A DNA stretch of 64,000 nucleotides from assembly GCF_000964225.1 (NCBI RefSeq), contig NZ_BAMZ01000014.1:124001-188000 (forward strand). Direction: 5' to 3'. Positions 21,130 through 31,333 of the stretch are shown piece by piece. The notes beneath the pieces were generated by a model. That model worked only from the letters and a program-made list of their open reading frames with translations. It searched no databases and was not told where the DNA came from. A program made the translations under genes and the position numbers. Position 1 is the first letter of the stretch, and every line of letters starts with the position of its first letter. The DNA is from Acetobacter syzygii. Its GTDB lineage: Bacteria > Pseudomonadota > Alphaproteobacteria > Acetobacterales > Acetobacteraceae.

Positions 21130-21883
21130 AAAGGGCGATGGCATATCTGTCTGCTGCAATGCCACCAGTTCCCGCAGGTGTTTGAAAAAAATTGCCTTTG
21201 CGGCAACTCTCTGTGTTGCCTCTGTGACGCTACTGGCAATCCACCACACAAAAACCAGTGGTATTATGGCGCGCATTCATCATGGTCTTATTATGTGCGC
21301 CAGCAATACCGGCACACAGAACATTGCACAGGCCGCCACCATATCGTCCATTGAGCGACCGAGCATGGTGCGTCTGAGCCTTACCAGTGGTGCGGATGGG
21401 CAGGTCGATGTGGAACCGGGGAGCAGTTCGCTTGCCACTGTTCTGGATACGGCAAGCCATTCAAACACATTGCTTATGCTGGATCTGCACGGGACTGACC
21501 CTAAAAAGGTCGCTCGCCAGGTCAGCAAGGCTCATATGCGTGACCGGGTCATTTTTGTTCCGGCAGATTACAAAGACGCCGCTGCCGCCCTAAAAGCCGA
21601 TTCCAAGGTTATGGTGGCCATTCACGTTAATTCCGAGCGCGATGCCTACAACGCGCACCGTATGGCGGGGCGTCACCCTTACGCTGCGTACCTCTCCCCT
21701 TCTGCATCACCCAGCCTGTTCTCGCTGGTTCACCGCGATGCCGAAGCCATTATTACGGACACGCCATCGTCTCAGGTTTCCACGGCTGATTTTCTGGCAA
21801 ACAGACCGGTTGACATTATGATCACCCATCAGCCCTATCAGCTCACCACATCGCTTGCTGCACCACTGGCCCACGCCGAATAA
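21116..21883 (+). CDS. Membrane-anchored protein resembling the C-terminal part of a glycerophosphodiester phosphodiesterase
   Basis: Unassigned 255-residue protein. A basic N-terminus and one hydrophobic segment (KIAFAATLCVASVTLLAIHH) suggest a signal anchor or signal peptide. From about residue 80 the sequence reads like the later strands of a GDPD TIM barrel: a TLDEVL-like segment (SSLATVLDTA), LLMLDLHG where the family has LNLDLK, then VIFVPADYKD, and AEAIITDTP near the end. The N-terminal catalytic HRG and EN/ExD motifs of GDPD are absent, so phosphodiesterase activity is unlikely. The ATG at 21116 overlaps the smc stop by 14 bases, implying coupled translation. The fold assignment is an inference from motif resemblance only. 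Confidence 0.6.
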   Translation: MSHPEKGDGISVCCNATSSRRCLKKIAFAATLCVASVTLLAIHHTKTSGIMARIHHGLIMCASNTGTQNIAQAATISSIERPSMVRLSLTSGADGQVDVEPGSSSLATVLDTASHSNTLLMLDLHGTDPKKVARQVSKAHMRDRVIFVPADYKDAAAALKADSKVMVAIHVNSERDAYNAHRMAGRHPYAAYLSPSASPSLFSLVHRDAEAIITDTPSSQVSTADFLANRPVDIMITHQPYQLTTSLAAPLAHAE

Positions 21884-21951
21884 CCAGAACGTTCCATAGC
21901 TACGTCTGCAAAGTTAACGGCAAGACGCTCAATAAGTTGCCTCTTCCACCA

Positions 21952-21988
21952 TAAAAAAAGCCCCTGCTCCTGAACAAAGAGCAAGGGC
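21952..21988 (-). terminator. Rho-independent terminator of aarC
   Basis: On the minus strand a ten-pair stem (GCCCTTGCTC / GAGCAGGGGC, one G-U pair) with a nine-base loop is followed by seven T residues, 27 bases beyond the aarC stop codon. Confidence 0.85.
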
Positions 21989-22014
21989 CATAACAATGAA
22001 CCGGCTGCTCCCGA

Positions 22015-23831
<1,817 letters not shown>

Positions 23832-24584
23832 ATGGATGGAATGTTCACGGATACCCGGCATGACGAAAACGTGAAGAACGCAATGCAGAAAGGACTCCGC
23901 ATTGTGGGCGATGTGCATGGCGATCTGGAAGCCTTCCGCCATGCCGTGGCCACTGAGCGTTTTATTATTCAATTGGGTGATCTGGTGGATTACGGACCAG
24001 ACAGCGCCGGTGTTCTACGCCTGATGCTCAAGGTCCAGCGGGAGGGACGCGGCCTGTTCCTGATTGGTAACCACGACCGCAAACTGGGCCGTGCCCTTAT
24101 GGGCAAAAAACTTCGTTCATCCCCTCATCTGGACGACACGCTGGCCCAGCTCCTTGCCCCCGACAATTTGGATGTTCTGCAAGATGTGCTGCCAGCACTG
24201 GAACAGGCACCAGCATGGCTGGTTATGGGGCGAACGGTTTTTGTGCATGGCGCATTTGACCCGCACATGCTGAACGAACCACCCCCGCCTCCGCTGGGTC
24301 GGGTCACCTATCTGCTGTCTCGCGCATTGTTTGGCGAGACCACGAGCCGGATGCAGGCGGATGGTTTTCCCGAACGTACACTCAACTGGGTCAACCACAT
24401 TCCAAATGGCTATACCGTTTATTGCGGCCATGACCAGCGCTCCACCAATGGCTGCCCGCTTACCATTGAGGGCAGATCGGGTGGGCGCGCCATATTTGTG
24501 GATACGGGTGCAGGCAAAGGCGGACATCTGGCGTGGGTGGACCTGCCTTTTCCTTTGGTGGATGAAAAACCTTTTGTCTGTTAA
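23832..24584 (+). CDS. Calcineurin-like metallophosphoesterase
   Basis: Phosphoesterase of the PPP/bis(5'-nucleosyl)-tetraphosphatase type. The 250-residue protein has the full set of metal motifs: GDVHGD (near residue 26), GDLVDYGPDS, GNHDRK, VHGAFDP and, near the end, GHDQRS. It could be a protein phosphatase (PrpA/PrpB-like) or a dinucleoside polyphosphate hydrolase; the sequence does not decide. The ATG at 23832 has GAACAGG just upstream; a second ATG nine bases later is possible. Chorismate mutase follows after 60 bases. Confidence 0.85.
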   Translation: MDGMFTDTRHDENVKNAMQKGLRIVGDVHGDLEAFRHAVATERFIIQLGDLVDYGPDSAGVLRLMLKVQREGRGLFLIGNHDRKLGRALMGKKLRSSPHLDDTLAQLLAPDNLDVLQDVLPALEQAPAWLVMGRTVFVHGAFDPHMLNEPPPPPLGRVTYLLSRALFGETTSRMQADGFPERTLNWVNHIPNGYTVYCGHDQRSTNGCPLTIEGRSGGRAIFVDTGAGKGGHLAWVDLPFPLVDEKPFVC

Positions 24585-24644
24585 CGTTTAAGCGTTACGC
24601 GTTTATAACGCTTTCATAATGCTTTTTCCACGCAGCCAGAGACT

Positions 24645-24974
24645 TTGATCATCGTGACAAACCAGCCATGCCCCCCGGAAGCCCTGCAGGACCTCCGCCG
24701 CAGCATCGATAATATTGACGCAGCTCTTGTTGCCATGCTGGCAGAACGCTTCCGTTGCACCAAGGCGGTCGGGGCACTCAAAGCCCTCCACCAACTGCCC
24801 CCAGCAGACCCTGCGCGAGAAACCCAGCAGATTGCGCGCCTGCGCCGTCTGGCGGAAGATGCTCATCTGGACCCGGATTTTGCCGAAAAATTCCTCAACT
24901 TCATCATCCATGAAGTCATCCGGCACCACGAAGCCATTGCACGTGAGTCCGCCCCACCAGCCGCGACGCCATAA
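24645..24974 (+). CDS. Chorismate mutase (AroQ type)
   Basis: Stand-alone AroQ-class chorismate mutase, converting chorismate to prephenate for phenylalanine and tyrosine synthesis. The 109-residue, all-helical protein has the expected pattern: LRRSIDNIDAALVAMLAERF (first helix with the catalytic Arg), then the TKAVGALK Lys region, and a third helix containing FLNFIIHEVIRHH. The start is either the TTG at 24645 or the GTG at 24654; neither has a strong Shine-Dalgarno sequence. It lies 15 bases before the sixA-like gene, so they are probably co-transcribed. Confidence 0.85.
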   Translation: MIIVTNQPCPPEALQDLRRSIDNIDAALVAMLAERFRCTKAVGALKALHQLPPADPARETQQIARLRRLAEDAHLDPDFAEKFLNFIIHEVIRHHEAIARESAPPAATP

Positions 24975-24989
24975 CCGCACTTTGCGCTG

Positions 24990-25535
24990 ATGACAGAGTC
25001 TCCAACACCACGCCGCCTGATTCTGCTCCGCCATGCGGAAGCGGTCTCCCCTGATATGGGCTGCTTTTCCCAAGAAGCGGATATGGCACGCCGCCTGACA
25101 CCGGATGGAGAGAAAGCTGCCGTACGGTGCGGTTTTTGGCTACAAAGCCATGCCCTGACCCCAGACATTGTTTTGTGCAGCCCGGCCCAGCGAACCCGAC
25201 AGACCCTTGCAGGCTTACAAAGCGGGCTTAGCCCTGCCACCATACCCACTGTGCAGCTATGCCCTGAAATATATGAGGCAGAACCCAGTGCCCTTGCAGC
25301 AGCGGTCCGGCAGGTGCCCCAGCAGGCCCGCACTGTCCTGCTGGTTGGGCATAACCCGGGTATTTCCGACTTTGCCCGGTGGCTGGATAGCCACAACCAT
25401 CAACTGGACATGGGATTCGCTCCTGCCTCTGTGGCGGTCTTTACCATGATCGGAAGCGACCTTGTTCCCGATCAGACCTCTTGGGCAAATTGCGATAACA
25501 TGAGCCTCAATTTGCACACATTCACGCGACCCTGA
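24990..25535 (+). CDS. sixA: SixA-like histidine phosphatase
   Basis: Small histidine-phosphatase-superfamily enzyme of the SixA group, which removes phosphate from phosphohistidine on signalling or phosphotransfer proteins. The 181-residue protein has the RHG-type motif LLRHAE (residues 12-17), CSPAQRTRQT with the second Arg, and LVGHNPGIS with the second catalytic His. No signal peptide is seen. It sits 150 bases upstream of the citrate synthase gene in the same direction; a SixA-like gene beside aarA is known from Acetobacter. The physiological target is unknown. Confidence 0.86.
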   Translation: MTESPTPRRLILLRHAEAVSPDMGCFSQEADMARRLTPDGEKAAVRCGFWLQSHALTPDIVLCSPAQRTRQTLAGLQSGLSPATIPTVQLCPEIYEAEPSALAAAVRQVPQQARTVLLVGHNPGISDFARWLDSHNHQLDMGFAPASVAVFTMIGSDLVPDQTSWANCDNMSLNLHTFTRP

Positions 25536-25685
25536 GAGAAAAAACCGCAGTTTTCTGCCGCTTCATACGTATGATAACGCGCGGTTTATCGGGATGAACC
25601 TTTTTGTTTGCTCTCGAATGGGAGACAACACTCAAACAGCAGGCCGCAGCCGCGACCGTGACCCCACTATGCTAAAGGAAACACC
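25536..25685 (+). promoter_or_regulatory. Citrate synthase leader and promoter region
   Basis: 150 bases upstream of aarA. They include a ten-base palindrome (CATACGTATG, near 25565-25574), an imperfect repeat GATAA...TTATC just after it, and the ribosome-binding site AAAGGA six bases before the ATG. A promoter here is likely, but the exact -35/-10 is not clear. Confidence 0.4.
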
Positions 25686-26996
25686 ATGAGCGTGTCGCAG
25701 AACGAGGGTAAGCAGTCCACCGCCACCATTTCCGTCGGTGGCAAGACCGCCGAAATGCCCGTACTTTCTGGCAAACTTGGACCGGATGTTATTGATATCC
25801 GCAAACTGCCAGCTGAACTCGGTGTATTCACCTTTGACCCCGGTTACGGCGAAACGGCCTCCTGCAACAGCAAAATTACTTTTATTGATGGTGATAAAGG
25901 CATTCTGCTGCACCGTGGTTACCCTATTGCCCAGCTGGCGGAAAACGCTTCTTACGAAGAGGTGATCTACCTTCTGCTCAATGGCGAACTGCCAAACAAA
26001 GCGCAGTACGACACATTTTCTTCCACCCTGACCAACCACACCCTGCTACACGAGCAGATCCGCAACTTTTTCAATGGCTTCAGGCGCGATGCCCACCCAA
26101 TGGCCATTCTGTGTGGCACGGTTGGCGCTCTTTCCGCTTTTTATCCAGACGCAAGCGACATTGCCATTCCCGAAAACCGGGAACTTGCGGCCATGCGTCT
26201 GATTGCAAAAATTCCGACCATTGCTGCATGGGCATACAAATACACGCAGGGCGACGCCTTTATTTACCCGCGCAATGACCTGAATTACGCGGAAAACTTT
26301 TTGTCCATGATGTTCGCACGCATGTCCGAACCTTATAAGGTCAACCCCGTTCTGGCCCGCGCCATGAACCGGATTCTGATCCTCCACGCCGATCATGAAC
26401 AGAACGCGTCAACCTCCACTGTCCGTCTGGCAGGTTCTACCGGGGCTAATCCTTTTGCCTGTATTGCTGCTGGCATTGCCGCCCTGTGGGGGCCAGCACA
26501 TGGCGGGGCAAACGAAGCCGTGCTGAAAATGCTGGCGCACATTGGCAAAAAAGAAAATATTCCGGGCTTTATTGCTCAGGTCAAAGACAAGAACAGCGGC
26601 GTCAAGCTCATGGGTTTTGGCCACCGCGTTTACAAAAACTTTGACCCACGCGCCAAAATTATGCAGCAGACCTGCCACGAAGTTCTGAACGAACTGGGGA
26701 TTAAAGACGATCCACTGCTTGATCTGGCAGTAGAACTGGAAAACATTGCCCTGAGCGATGACTATTTTGTGCAGCGCAAGCTCTACCCGAACGTGGATTT
26801 CTACTCCGGCATTATTCTCAAGGCCATGGGTATTCCAACCAGCATGTTTACCGTGCTGTTTGCCGTTGCCCGGACGACCGGCTGGGTCAGCCAGTGGAAA
26901 GAAATGATTGAAGAGCCCGGCCAGCGCATTAGCCGTCCGCGCCAGCTTTACCTTGGCGCAACAGAGCGGGATTTTGTTCCTTTTAACAAACGTTAA
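25686..26996 (+). CDS. aarA: Citrate synthase (AarA type)
   Basis: Condenses acetyl-CoA and oxaloacetate to citrate. It is the entry enzyme of the acetate-oxidising citric acid cycle and one of the acetic-acid-resistance functions of acetobacters. The 436 residues match the hexameric type II (gltA-like) enzymes of Gram-negative bacteria. Catalytic residues are His272 ([10 protein letters not shown]), His313 (GFGHRVYK) and Asp371 (NVDFYSG). The ATG is preceded by AAAGGAAACACC. A strong terminator follows the stop. Its product feeds the same cycle that AarC and the isocitrate dehydrogenase of this window serve. Confidence 0.96.
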   Translation: MSVSQNEGKQSTATISVGGKTAEMPVLSGKLGPDVIDIRKLPAELGVFTFDPGYGETASCNSKITFIDGDKGILLHRGYPIAQLAENASYEEVIYLLLNGELPNKAQYDTFSSTLTNHTLLHEQIRNFFNGFRRDAHPMAILCGTVGALSAFYPDASDIAIPENRELAAMRLIAKIPTIAAWAYKYTQGDAFIYPRNDLNYAENFLSMMFARMSEPYKVNPVLARAMNRILILHADHEQNASTSTVRLAGSTGANPFACIAAGIAALWGPAHGGANEAVLKMLAHIGKKENIPGFIAQVKDKNSGVKLMGFGHRVYKNFDPRAKIMQQTCHEVLNELGIKDDPLLDLAVELENIALSDDYFVQRKLYPNVDFYSGIILKAMGIPTSMFTVLFAVARTTGWVSQWKEMIEEPGQRISRPRQLYLGATERDFVPFNKR

Positions 26997-27021
26997 AAGG
27001 CTTACTCTCCTCCGGGTTGCC

Positions 27022-27058
27022 AAAAGCTGGTCCGTCGCAAAACGGGCCAGCTTTTTTT
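27022..27058 (+). terminator. Rho-independent terminator of citrate synthase
   Basis: A 13-pair stem (AAAGCTGGTCCGT / ACGGGCCAGCTTT, one G-U pair) with a six-base loop and a T7 tract, about 25 bases after the aarA stop. Confidence 0.9.
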
Positions 27059-27100
27059 ATAATTTTCAGAACCAAATGCCTTAGGCATCGTTACTTACAT

Positions 27101-27136
27101 AAAAAAAAGCGGATGCTCATTTTTATGAGCATCCGC
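27101..27136 (-). terminator. Rho-independent terminator of the small gene at 27171-27419
   Basis: On the minus strand a perfect 12-pair stem (GCGGATGCTCAT / ATGAGCATCCGC) with a four-base loop is followed by eight T residues. It supports real transcription of the small gene to its right. Confidence 0.88.
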
Positions 27137-27170
27137 CACATTCCACCACACCAGTTTGTAAATGCTTAAT

Positions 27171-27419
27171 TCAGGCGCAGTTGCAACCAGGAGTCGGGCC
27201 ATCAGCCTTGCGTACCATATGATGATCGATCCATTCCGAGACCAGCATACGTGCTTCGCTCAAGGATGCCTCGGGATGATGAATACGGTACAGGGTGGTG
27301 CAGGCATTAAACGCTGTAACGTCTGCCGTCCCCACGTCACGCAGTTCCGTGTACGCCGTGATGACGGCCCGCTCGCAATTCCGTGCGATCCGACTTGCTT
27401 CTATAGCCACGACATTCAT
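27171..27419 (-). CDS. Small conserved-looking protein of unknown function
   Basis: I do not recognise this 82-residue protein. It is mostly helical by composition, with several Cys and His residues (RNCERA, FNACTTLYRIHH, EWIDHHM) and a C-terminal GCNCA tail. These could bind metal, but no known motif fits. The ATG at 27419 directly follows TTTAGGG; an ATG 33 bases upstream (27452) lacks a ribosome-binding site. The strong minus-strand terminator just past its stop is the best evidence that it is a gene. It is isolated between aarA and pyrE. Confidence 0.6.
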   Translation of the reverse strand: MNVVAIEASRIARNCERAVITAYTELRDVGTADVTAFNACTTLYRIHHPEASLSEARMLVSEWIDHHMVRKADGPTPGCNCA

Positions 27420-27679
27420 CCCTAAATGATAACCAATCTCAATTGGCAGCATTTAACGCCACATCTGGCACCAACGCAAGGTTTAAATTGCGTTTTACTT
27501 TACACAGATTATCACAATGATCTTACGCCGCCTGCTTTCCGGCGCAAGCCAGCAATCTGCCTGTTTTCATCCCAAAGTGGAGGGCAAATAGCGCGAACAA
27601 ACAGAACAGGCATGGATTTTAGGCGCAGCTAGCGGTATGCCAATCCAGCTTCAACCACCATAATTGCAAGGAATCTGCC
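27420..27679. other. Divergent intergenic region upstream of pyrE
   Basis: About 260 bases without a supported gene. A GC-rich hairpin (CGCCG...CGGCG, near 27527-27544) and the pyrE ribosome-binding site (AAGGAA at 27668) are visible. It probably contains the pyrE promoter. No riboswitch-like conservation was recognised. Confidence 0.35.
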
Positions 27680-28432
27680 ATGATGTCGCCAGCAGGCATT
27701 ACCTCTCCCTCTGGAGAGTCCAGCGAATGGGATCGCGATGCCGCCCTGACCACCGCACGCCTGCTGCTTGAAATCAAAGCAGTCAATTTCCGCCCCGAAG
27801 AACCCTACACCCTCACATCGGGTTGGAAGTCACCCGTTTACATCGATTGCCGCCGGATTATCTTCTTCCCTCGCGCCCGGGCAAAAATTGTTGAACTGGG
27901 TGTGGAAAAAATCGGTCGTCACGTTGGCTACGAAAGTCTGGAAGCCATTGTGGGGGGAGAAACCGCAGGCATTCCATTTGCCGCATGGATGGCTGACCGT
28001 ATGCTGCTGCCCATGGCCTATGTTCGCAAAAAACCGAAAGGTTTTGGCCGCAACGCCCAAATCGAAGGTGATGTGCCAGAAAACATGCGGACTCTTCTGG
28101 TAGAAGACCTGACCACCGATGGTGCTTCCAAGGTGCAGTTTGCCAATGCCCTGCGTAACGCCGGTGCCATTGTGAACCATGCCTTTGTGGTATTCTACTA
28201 CGGTGTATTCCCCGGCGCACAGCAGACACTCACGGACATGAACGTCGCCCTGCATTCCCTGTGCACATGGTGGGACGTGCTGGAAGCCTGCTCCACCCGC
28301 CCCTACTTCTCCGAAGAAGCGGCATCCGAAGTCCGTCGCTTTCTGGAAGATCCCTGTGGCTGGTCCGCACGCCGCGGTGGTGTAGGCAGCCTGGAAGAAG
28401 CGGCTGAATTTAAGGCACGCAAGGACAAATAA
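27680..28432 (+). CDS. pyrE: Orotate phosphoribosyltransferase
   Basis: Fifth step of de novo pyrimidine synthesis: orotate plus PRPP to OMP. The 250-residue protein has the type I phosphoribosyltransferase PRPP loop (LLVEDLTTDGASK), the YTLTSGWKSPVYID region characteristic of OPRTs, and a Lys-rich flexible-loop segment (YVRKKPKGFGRN). The first ATG (27680) follows AAGGAATCTGCC; the second ATG immediately after is equally possible. At 250 residues it is slightly longer than average (about 210-230), with extra sequence at both ends. murI starts four bases after its stop, so they form an operon. Confidence 0.93.
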   Translation: MMSPAGITSPSGESSEWDRDAALTTARLLLEIKAVNFRPEEPYTLTSGWKSPVYIDCRRIIFFPRARAKIVELGVEKIGRHVGYESLEAIVGGETAGIPFAAWMADRMLLPMAYVRKKPKGFGRNAQIEGDVPENMRTLLVEDLTTDGASKVQFANALRNAGAIVNHAFVVFYYGVFPGAQQTLTDMNVALHSLCTWWDVLEACSTRPYFSEEAASEVRRFLEDPCGWSARRGGVGSLEEAAEFKARKDK

Positions 28433-28436
28433 CACC

Positions 28437-29300
28437 GTGCACACGCCTGGCCCCGTACTATCTGCTCCCTACCGTGTTCTTGCATTTGACTCGGGCATTG
28501 GTGGGCTTGGCATTGTACGGGCCATGCGTGCGCTCTCCCCCCATATCCGGGTTGACTATCTGGCTGACACCGCCGTCTTTCCTTACGGTGAGCAAGAAGA
28601 TGCGATGTTAATTGAACGCATCATCTCCCTTGTGTCTCAGGCCATAACACGCCTACGCCCGCAAGCGGTGGTTATTGCGTGCAATACGGCCAGCACGCTT
28701 GCACTGGATGCCCTGCGGCTGGCGTGCCCCACCATTCCATTTATTGGCTGTGTGCCCCCTATCCGATGGGCAGCACGGCAGACCAAAACCGGGGTTATTG
28801 GCCTCCTTGCCACCAGCGCGACCGTCCGCCGCCCTTACCTTACGCAATTACAAACGCTCTATGCACCAGACTGCACCCTGATTGCCCATGCAGCCCCACG
28901 CCTTGCAAGTTATGCGGAGCAGGTTTTTAGGGGCTACCTCGTCCCTGATCAGGCCATTTATGCGGATATTGAAGGGCTTTTTAAGCACCCCGATTCTGCA
29001 CGGCTGGATGCCATTGGCATTGGCTGCACACATTATACTTTTGTGCTGGATATTCTCCGCAACCTAACGCCATCCACCATAACATGGCTGGACCCGGCCG
29101 AAGCTGTTGCCCGCCAATGTGGCACGGTCCTGCAAACTCTTCCCCCCTGCACGGCAAATGCGGGTGGGCCTGAGCAGGCATGGTTTACAGCCTGCCCGGC
29201 AGATGCCGCAGCACTAGCCGCACATCTGCCTGCCTATGGCTTTCAGGGCATCAGTCTGTGGGAAGAGCAGGCAGTACCGCAACGGGCCTGCCCAGCCTAA
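28437..29300 (+). CDS. murI: Glutamate racemase
   Basis: Makes D-glutamate for peptidoglycan. The 287-residue cofactor-independent racemase shows the family blocks FDSGIGGLG, the two catalytic cysteines in IACNTAS and GIGCTHY, and the PYGE motif (FPYGEQ). The start is GTG, only four bases after the pyrE stop. The N-terminal block would be lost if a later start were used. A short hairpin at 29331-29346 separates it from the convergent polyprenyl synthase gene. Confidence 0.94.
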   Translation: MHTPGPVLSAPYRVLAFDSGIGGLGIVRAMRALSPHIRVDYLADTAVFPYGEQEDAMLIERIISLVSQAITRLRPQAVVIACNTASTLALDALRLACPTIPFIGCVPPIRWAARQTKTGVIGLLATSATVRRPYLTQLQTLYAPDCTLIAHAAPRLASYAEQVFRGYLVPDQAIYADIEGLFKHPDSARLDAIGIGCTHYTFVLDILRNLTPSTITWLDPAEAVARQCGTVLQTLPPCTANAGGPEQAWFTACPADAAALAAHLPAYGFQGISLWEEQAVPQRACPA

Positions 29301-29330
29301 AAAACATTACAGCATTACCCCTGACAGGGA

Positions 29331-29346
29331 TCGGGAATTCTCCCGA
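29331..29346. terminator. Hairpin between convergent genes murI and polyprenyl synthase
   Basis: TCGGGA and TCCCGA pair around an ATTC loop midway between the two stop codons. No T tract on either strand; a possible weak bidirectional terminator. Confidence 0.35.
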
Positions 29347-29379
29347 CCAACCTTGCCAGAGGCACGCTGCAACACGCGC

Positions 29380-30450
29380 CTAGCTGGCGCGGCTTGCGGA
29401 GTAGCTGGCTGTTTCCAGCAACAGGGCCTTCAGATCACTTTCAGGGAAGTCACGCAGGGCTTCACGCGCCAGAGCCGCGTAATCCTCGGCTTTGAGCAGA
29501 GTGATCCCAATCGCATCTGTCTGGGCAATACGGGCCAAGGCTGCATCCAGATCTTCTGGCTGCTGGTCGCATTCCTCAATCACCCGCCGCCAGAATACAC
29601 GGTCCTCCTCGCTCCCGGCCTCGTAAGCAGCCAGAACGGGCAAGGTAACCTTGCCTTCCTTAAAGTCGTCGCCAACTTCCTTACCCAGTATGGCCTGATC
29701 GGCAGAATAATCCAGTGCATCATCCACAAGCTGGAATGCCATGCCCAGATTGGCACCATACACCCGCAGAGCTTCGCGCTCCCTGGGAGTGACGTCGCCA
29801 ATAACCGCGCCGGATTCGCAGGCCGCAGCAAACAGCGCCGCAGTTTTGCCATAGATAACCTGAAGATACTGTTCCACAGAGGTGGAAAGGTCATTCTGCG
29901 TGGTCATTTGCATGACCTCGCCTTCCGCCAGTGTGGCAGACGCAGCGGAGAGAATCGCCATGACATCCAGCGACGCATCAGCCGTTAATATCTGGAATGA
30001 GCGGGCAAACAGAAAGTCCCCGACCAGAACGGAGGCCTTGTTGCCAAAAATGGCATTGGCACTGGCCAGACCGCGGCGGAGCTGGCTGTCGTCCACAACA
30101 TCATCATGCAACAGGGTTGCTGTATGAATGAACTCAACGCAGGCGGCAATTTCCACATGCCGCATACGCCCGTCCTGATTGTTGTAACCACACAACCGTG
30201 CGGAAGCGAGAGTCAGCAGTGGCCGCAGCCTCTTGCCGCCAGCGGCAACAAGATGCGCAGCTAACTGCGGAATAAGCGCTACGGAACTTTGCATGCGGTC
30301 CACAATGACCTGATTACATGCCTGCATATCCGCAGCGAGATAATCAGCCAGCGCCTTAAGGCCGGCTTCCCCTGGTTTACTCACAGAAACTCCAGATCCA
30401 TCCTGGCTCGCGGCACTGTCTTTTTCCGACAGACTGACTGCAACACCCAA
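29380..30450 (-). CDS. Polyprenyl (octa/decaprenyl) diphosphate synthase
   Basis: Trans-isoprenyl diphosphate synthase that builds the ubiquinone side chain; chain length (eight to ten units) cannot be read with certainty. The 356-residue protein has both aspartate-rich motifs: the first as LLHDDVVDDS and the second as LVDDALDYSAD, plus GGKRLRP near residue 73. The apparent start is a TTG with GGGGGA seven bases upstream. Ubiquinone is central to the oxidative respiratory chain of acetic acid bacteria. It is divergent from the methyltransferase gene. Confidence 0.9.
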   Translation of the reverse strand: MGVAVSLSEKDSAASQDGSGVSVSKPGEAGLKALADYLAADMQACNQVIVDRMQSSVALIPQLAAHLVAAGGKRLRPLLTLASARLCGYNNQDGRMRHVEIAACVEFIHTATLLHDDVVDDSQLRRGLASANAIFGNKASVLVGDFLFARSFQILTADASLDVMAILSAASATLAEGEVMQMTTQNDLSTSVEQYLQVIYGKTAALFAAACESGAVIGDVTPREREALRVYGANLGMAFQLVDDALDYSADQAILGKEVGDDFKEGKVTLPVLAAYEAGSEEDRVFWRRVIEECDQQPEDLDAALARIAQTDAIGITLLKAEDYAALAREALRDFPESDLKALLLETASYSASRAS

Positions 30451-30551
30451 ATGCTATTCCCCCAGCCATGGGATGAGTTGACGTTCTCTTATATGCGAGG
30501 CACCTGAAAAACGGTCAAGCACCAACAAATTCAAGCCAGCCAGATACAGCG

Positions 30552-31307
30552 ATGCACGCAGCACCATCAAGCCACCTTCCAGCCACCTCGCACGGGACTC
30601 TCCTGCGTGGACGTATAGCTTACAGCCAGTTCCAGCAAGGCTACCGTACAGGGCTTGAGCCTATTCTTATGGCCGCAGCCGTTCCCGCACGCCACGGACA
30701 GCATGTTCTGGAGGTTGGCTGTGGAGCTGGCGCAGGGCTGTTATGCCTGATGCACCGGGTACCCGATCTGTTTGGAACCGGAATAGAGAAAGACTCCGCA
30801 ACAGCCGAACTGGCCCAGTGTAATCTGCTTTCCAACAAAAAAGACCAAGCCACTGTGCTTGCGGCATCTTTTCCCGAAGGTGTGCCCGAGGCCATGCGCT
30901 TTGACCACTGCATGACCAACCCTCCGTGGCACGCCACCACAGGTACGGCCTCCCCCGAACCACGCCGCGACCTTGCACGCAGGATGGGTATGCACACCCT
31001 GCCTTTATGGATCAAAGGGGCAGCCAACATTCTGCGCCACAAAGGCAGCCTCACACTTGCACTCCCCACCGCCCTGACGGACCGGGCCATAGCGGAGCTG
31101 GTTACCAATGGTTTTGGAGGGATTACCCTTTACCCCTTTTGGCCCAAGGTAAACCGTGAGGCACGCATTCTGCTGGTACAGGCACGCCTTGGCGTAAAAA
31201 GCCCTGCACGCGTACTGTCCGGGCTTGTTCTGCACGAGGCTGACGGTGCTTTTACGCCACAGGCACGGGATGTGCTGGAAAACGGAACAGCATTACCCGG
31301 CCTGTAA
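30552..31307 (+). CDS. Class I SAM-dependent methyltransferase (TrmN6-like)
   Basis: Probable tRNA1(Val) adenine-37 N6-methyltransferase or a close relative. The 251-residue protein has SAM motif I (EVGCGAGAG) and the catalytic NPPW motif typical of N6-adenine methyltransferases (MTNPPWHAT), with a start region (LLRGRIAYSQFQQGYR) like that of TrmN6 proteins. It is convergent with nrdB, 26 bases apart. The RNA target is an inference from family resemblance. Confidence 0.8.
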   Translation: MHAAPSSHLPATSHGTLLRGRIAYSQFQQGYRTGLEPILMAAAVPARHGQHVLEVGCGAGAGLLCLMHRVPDLFGTGIEKDSATAELAQCNLLSNKKDQATVLAASFPEGVPEAMRFDHCMTNPPWHATTGTASPEPRRDLARRMGMHTLPLWIKGAANILRHKGSLTLALPTALTDRAIAELVTNGFGGITLYPFWPKVNREARILLVQARLGVKSPARVLSGLVLHEADGAFTPQARDVLENGTALPGL

Positions 31308-31333
31308 AAACACCGCGCTCACTCAGTTCATTA

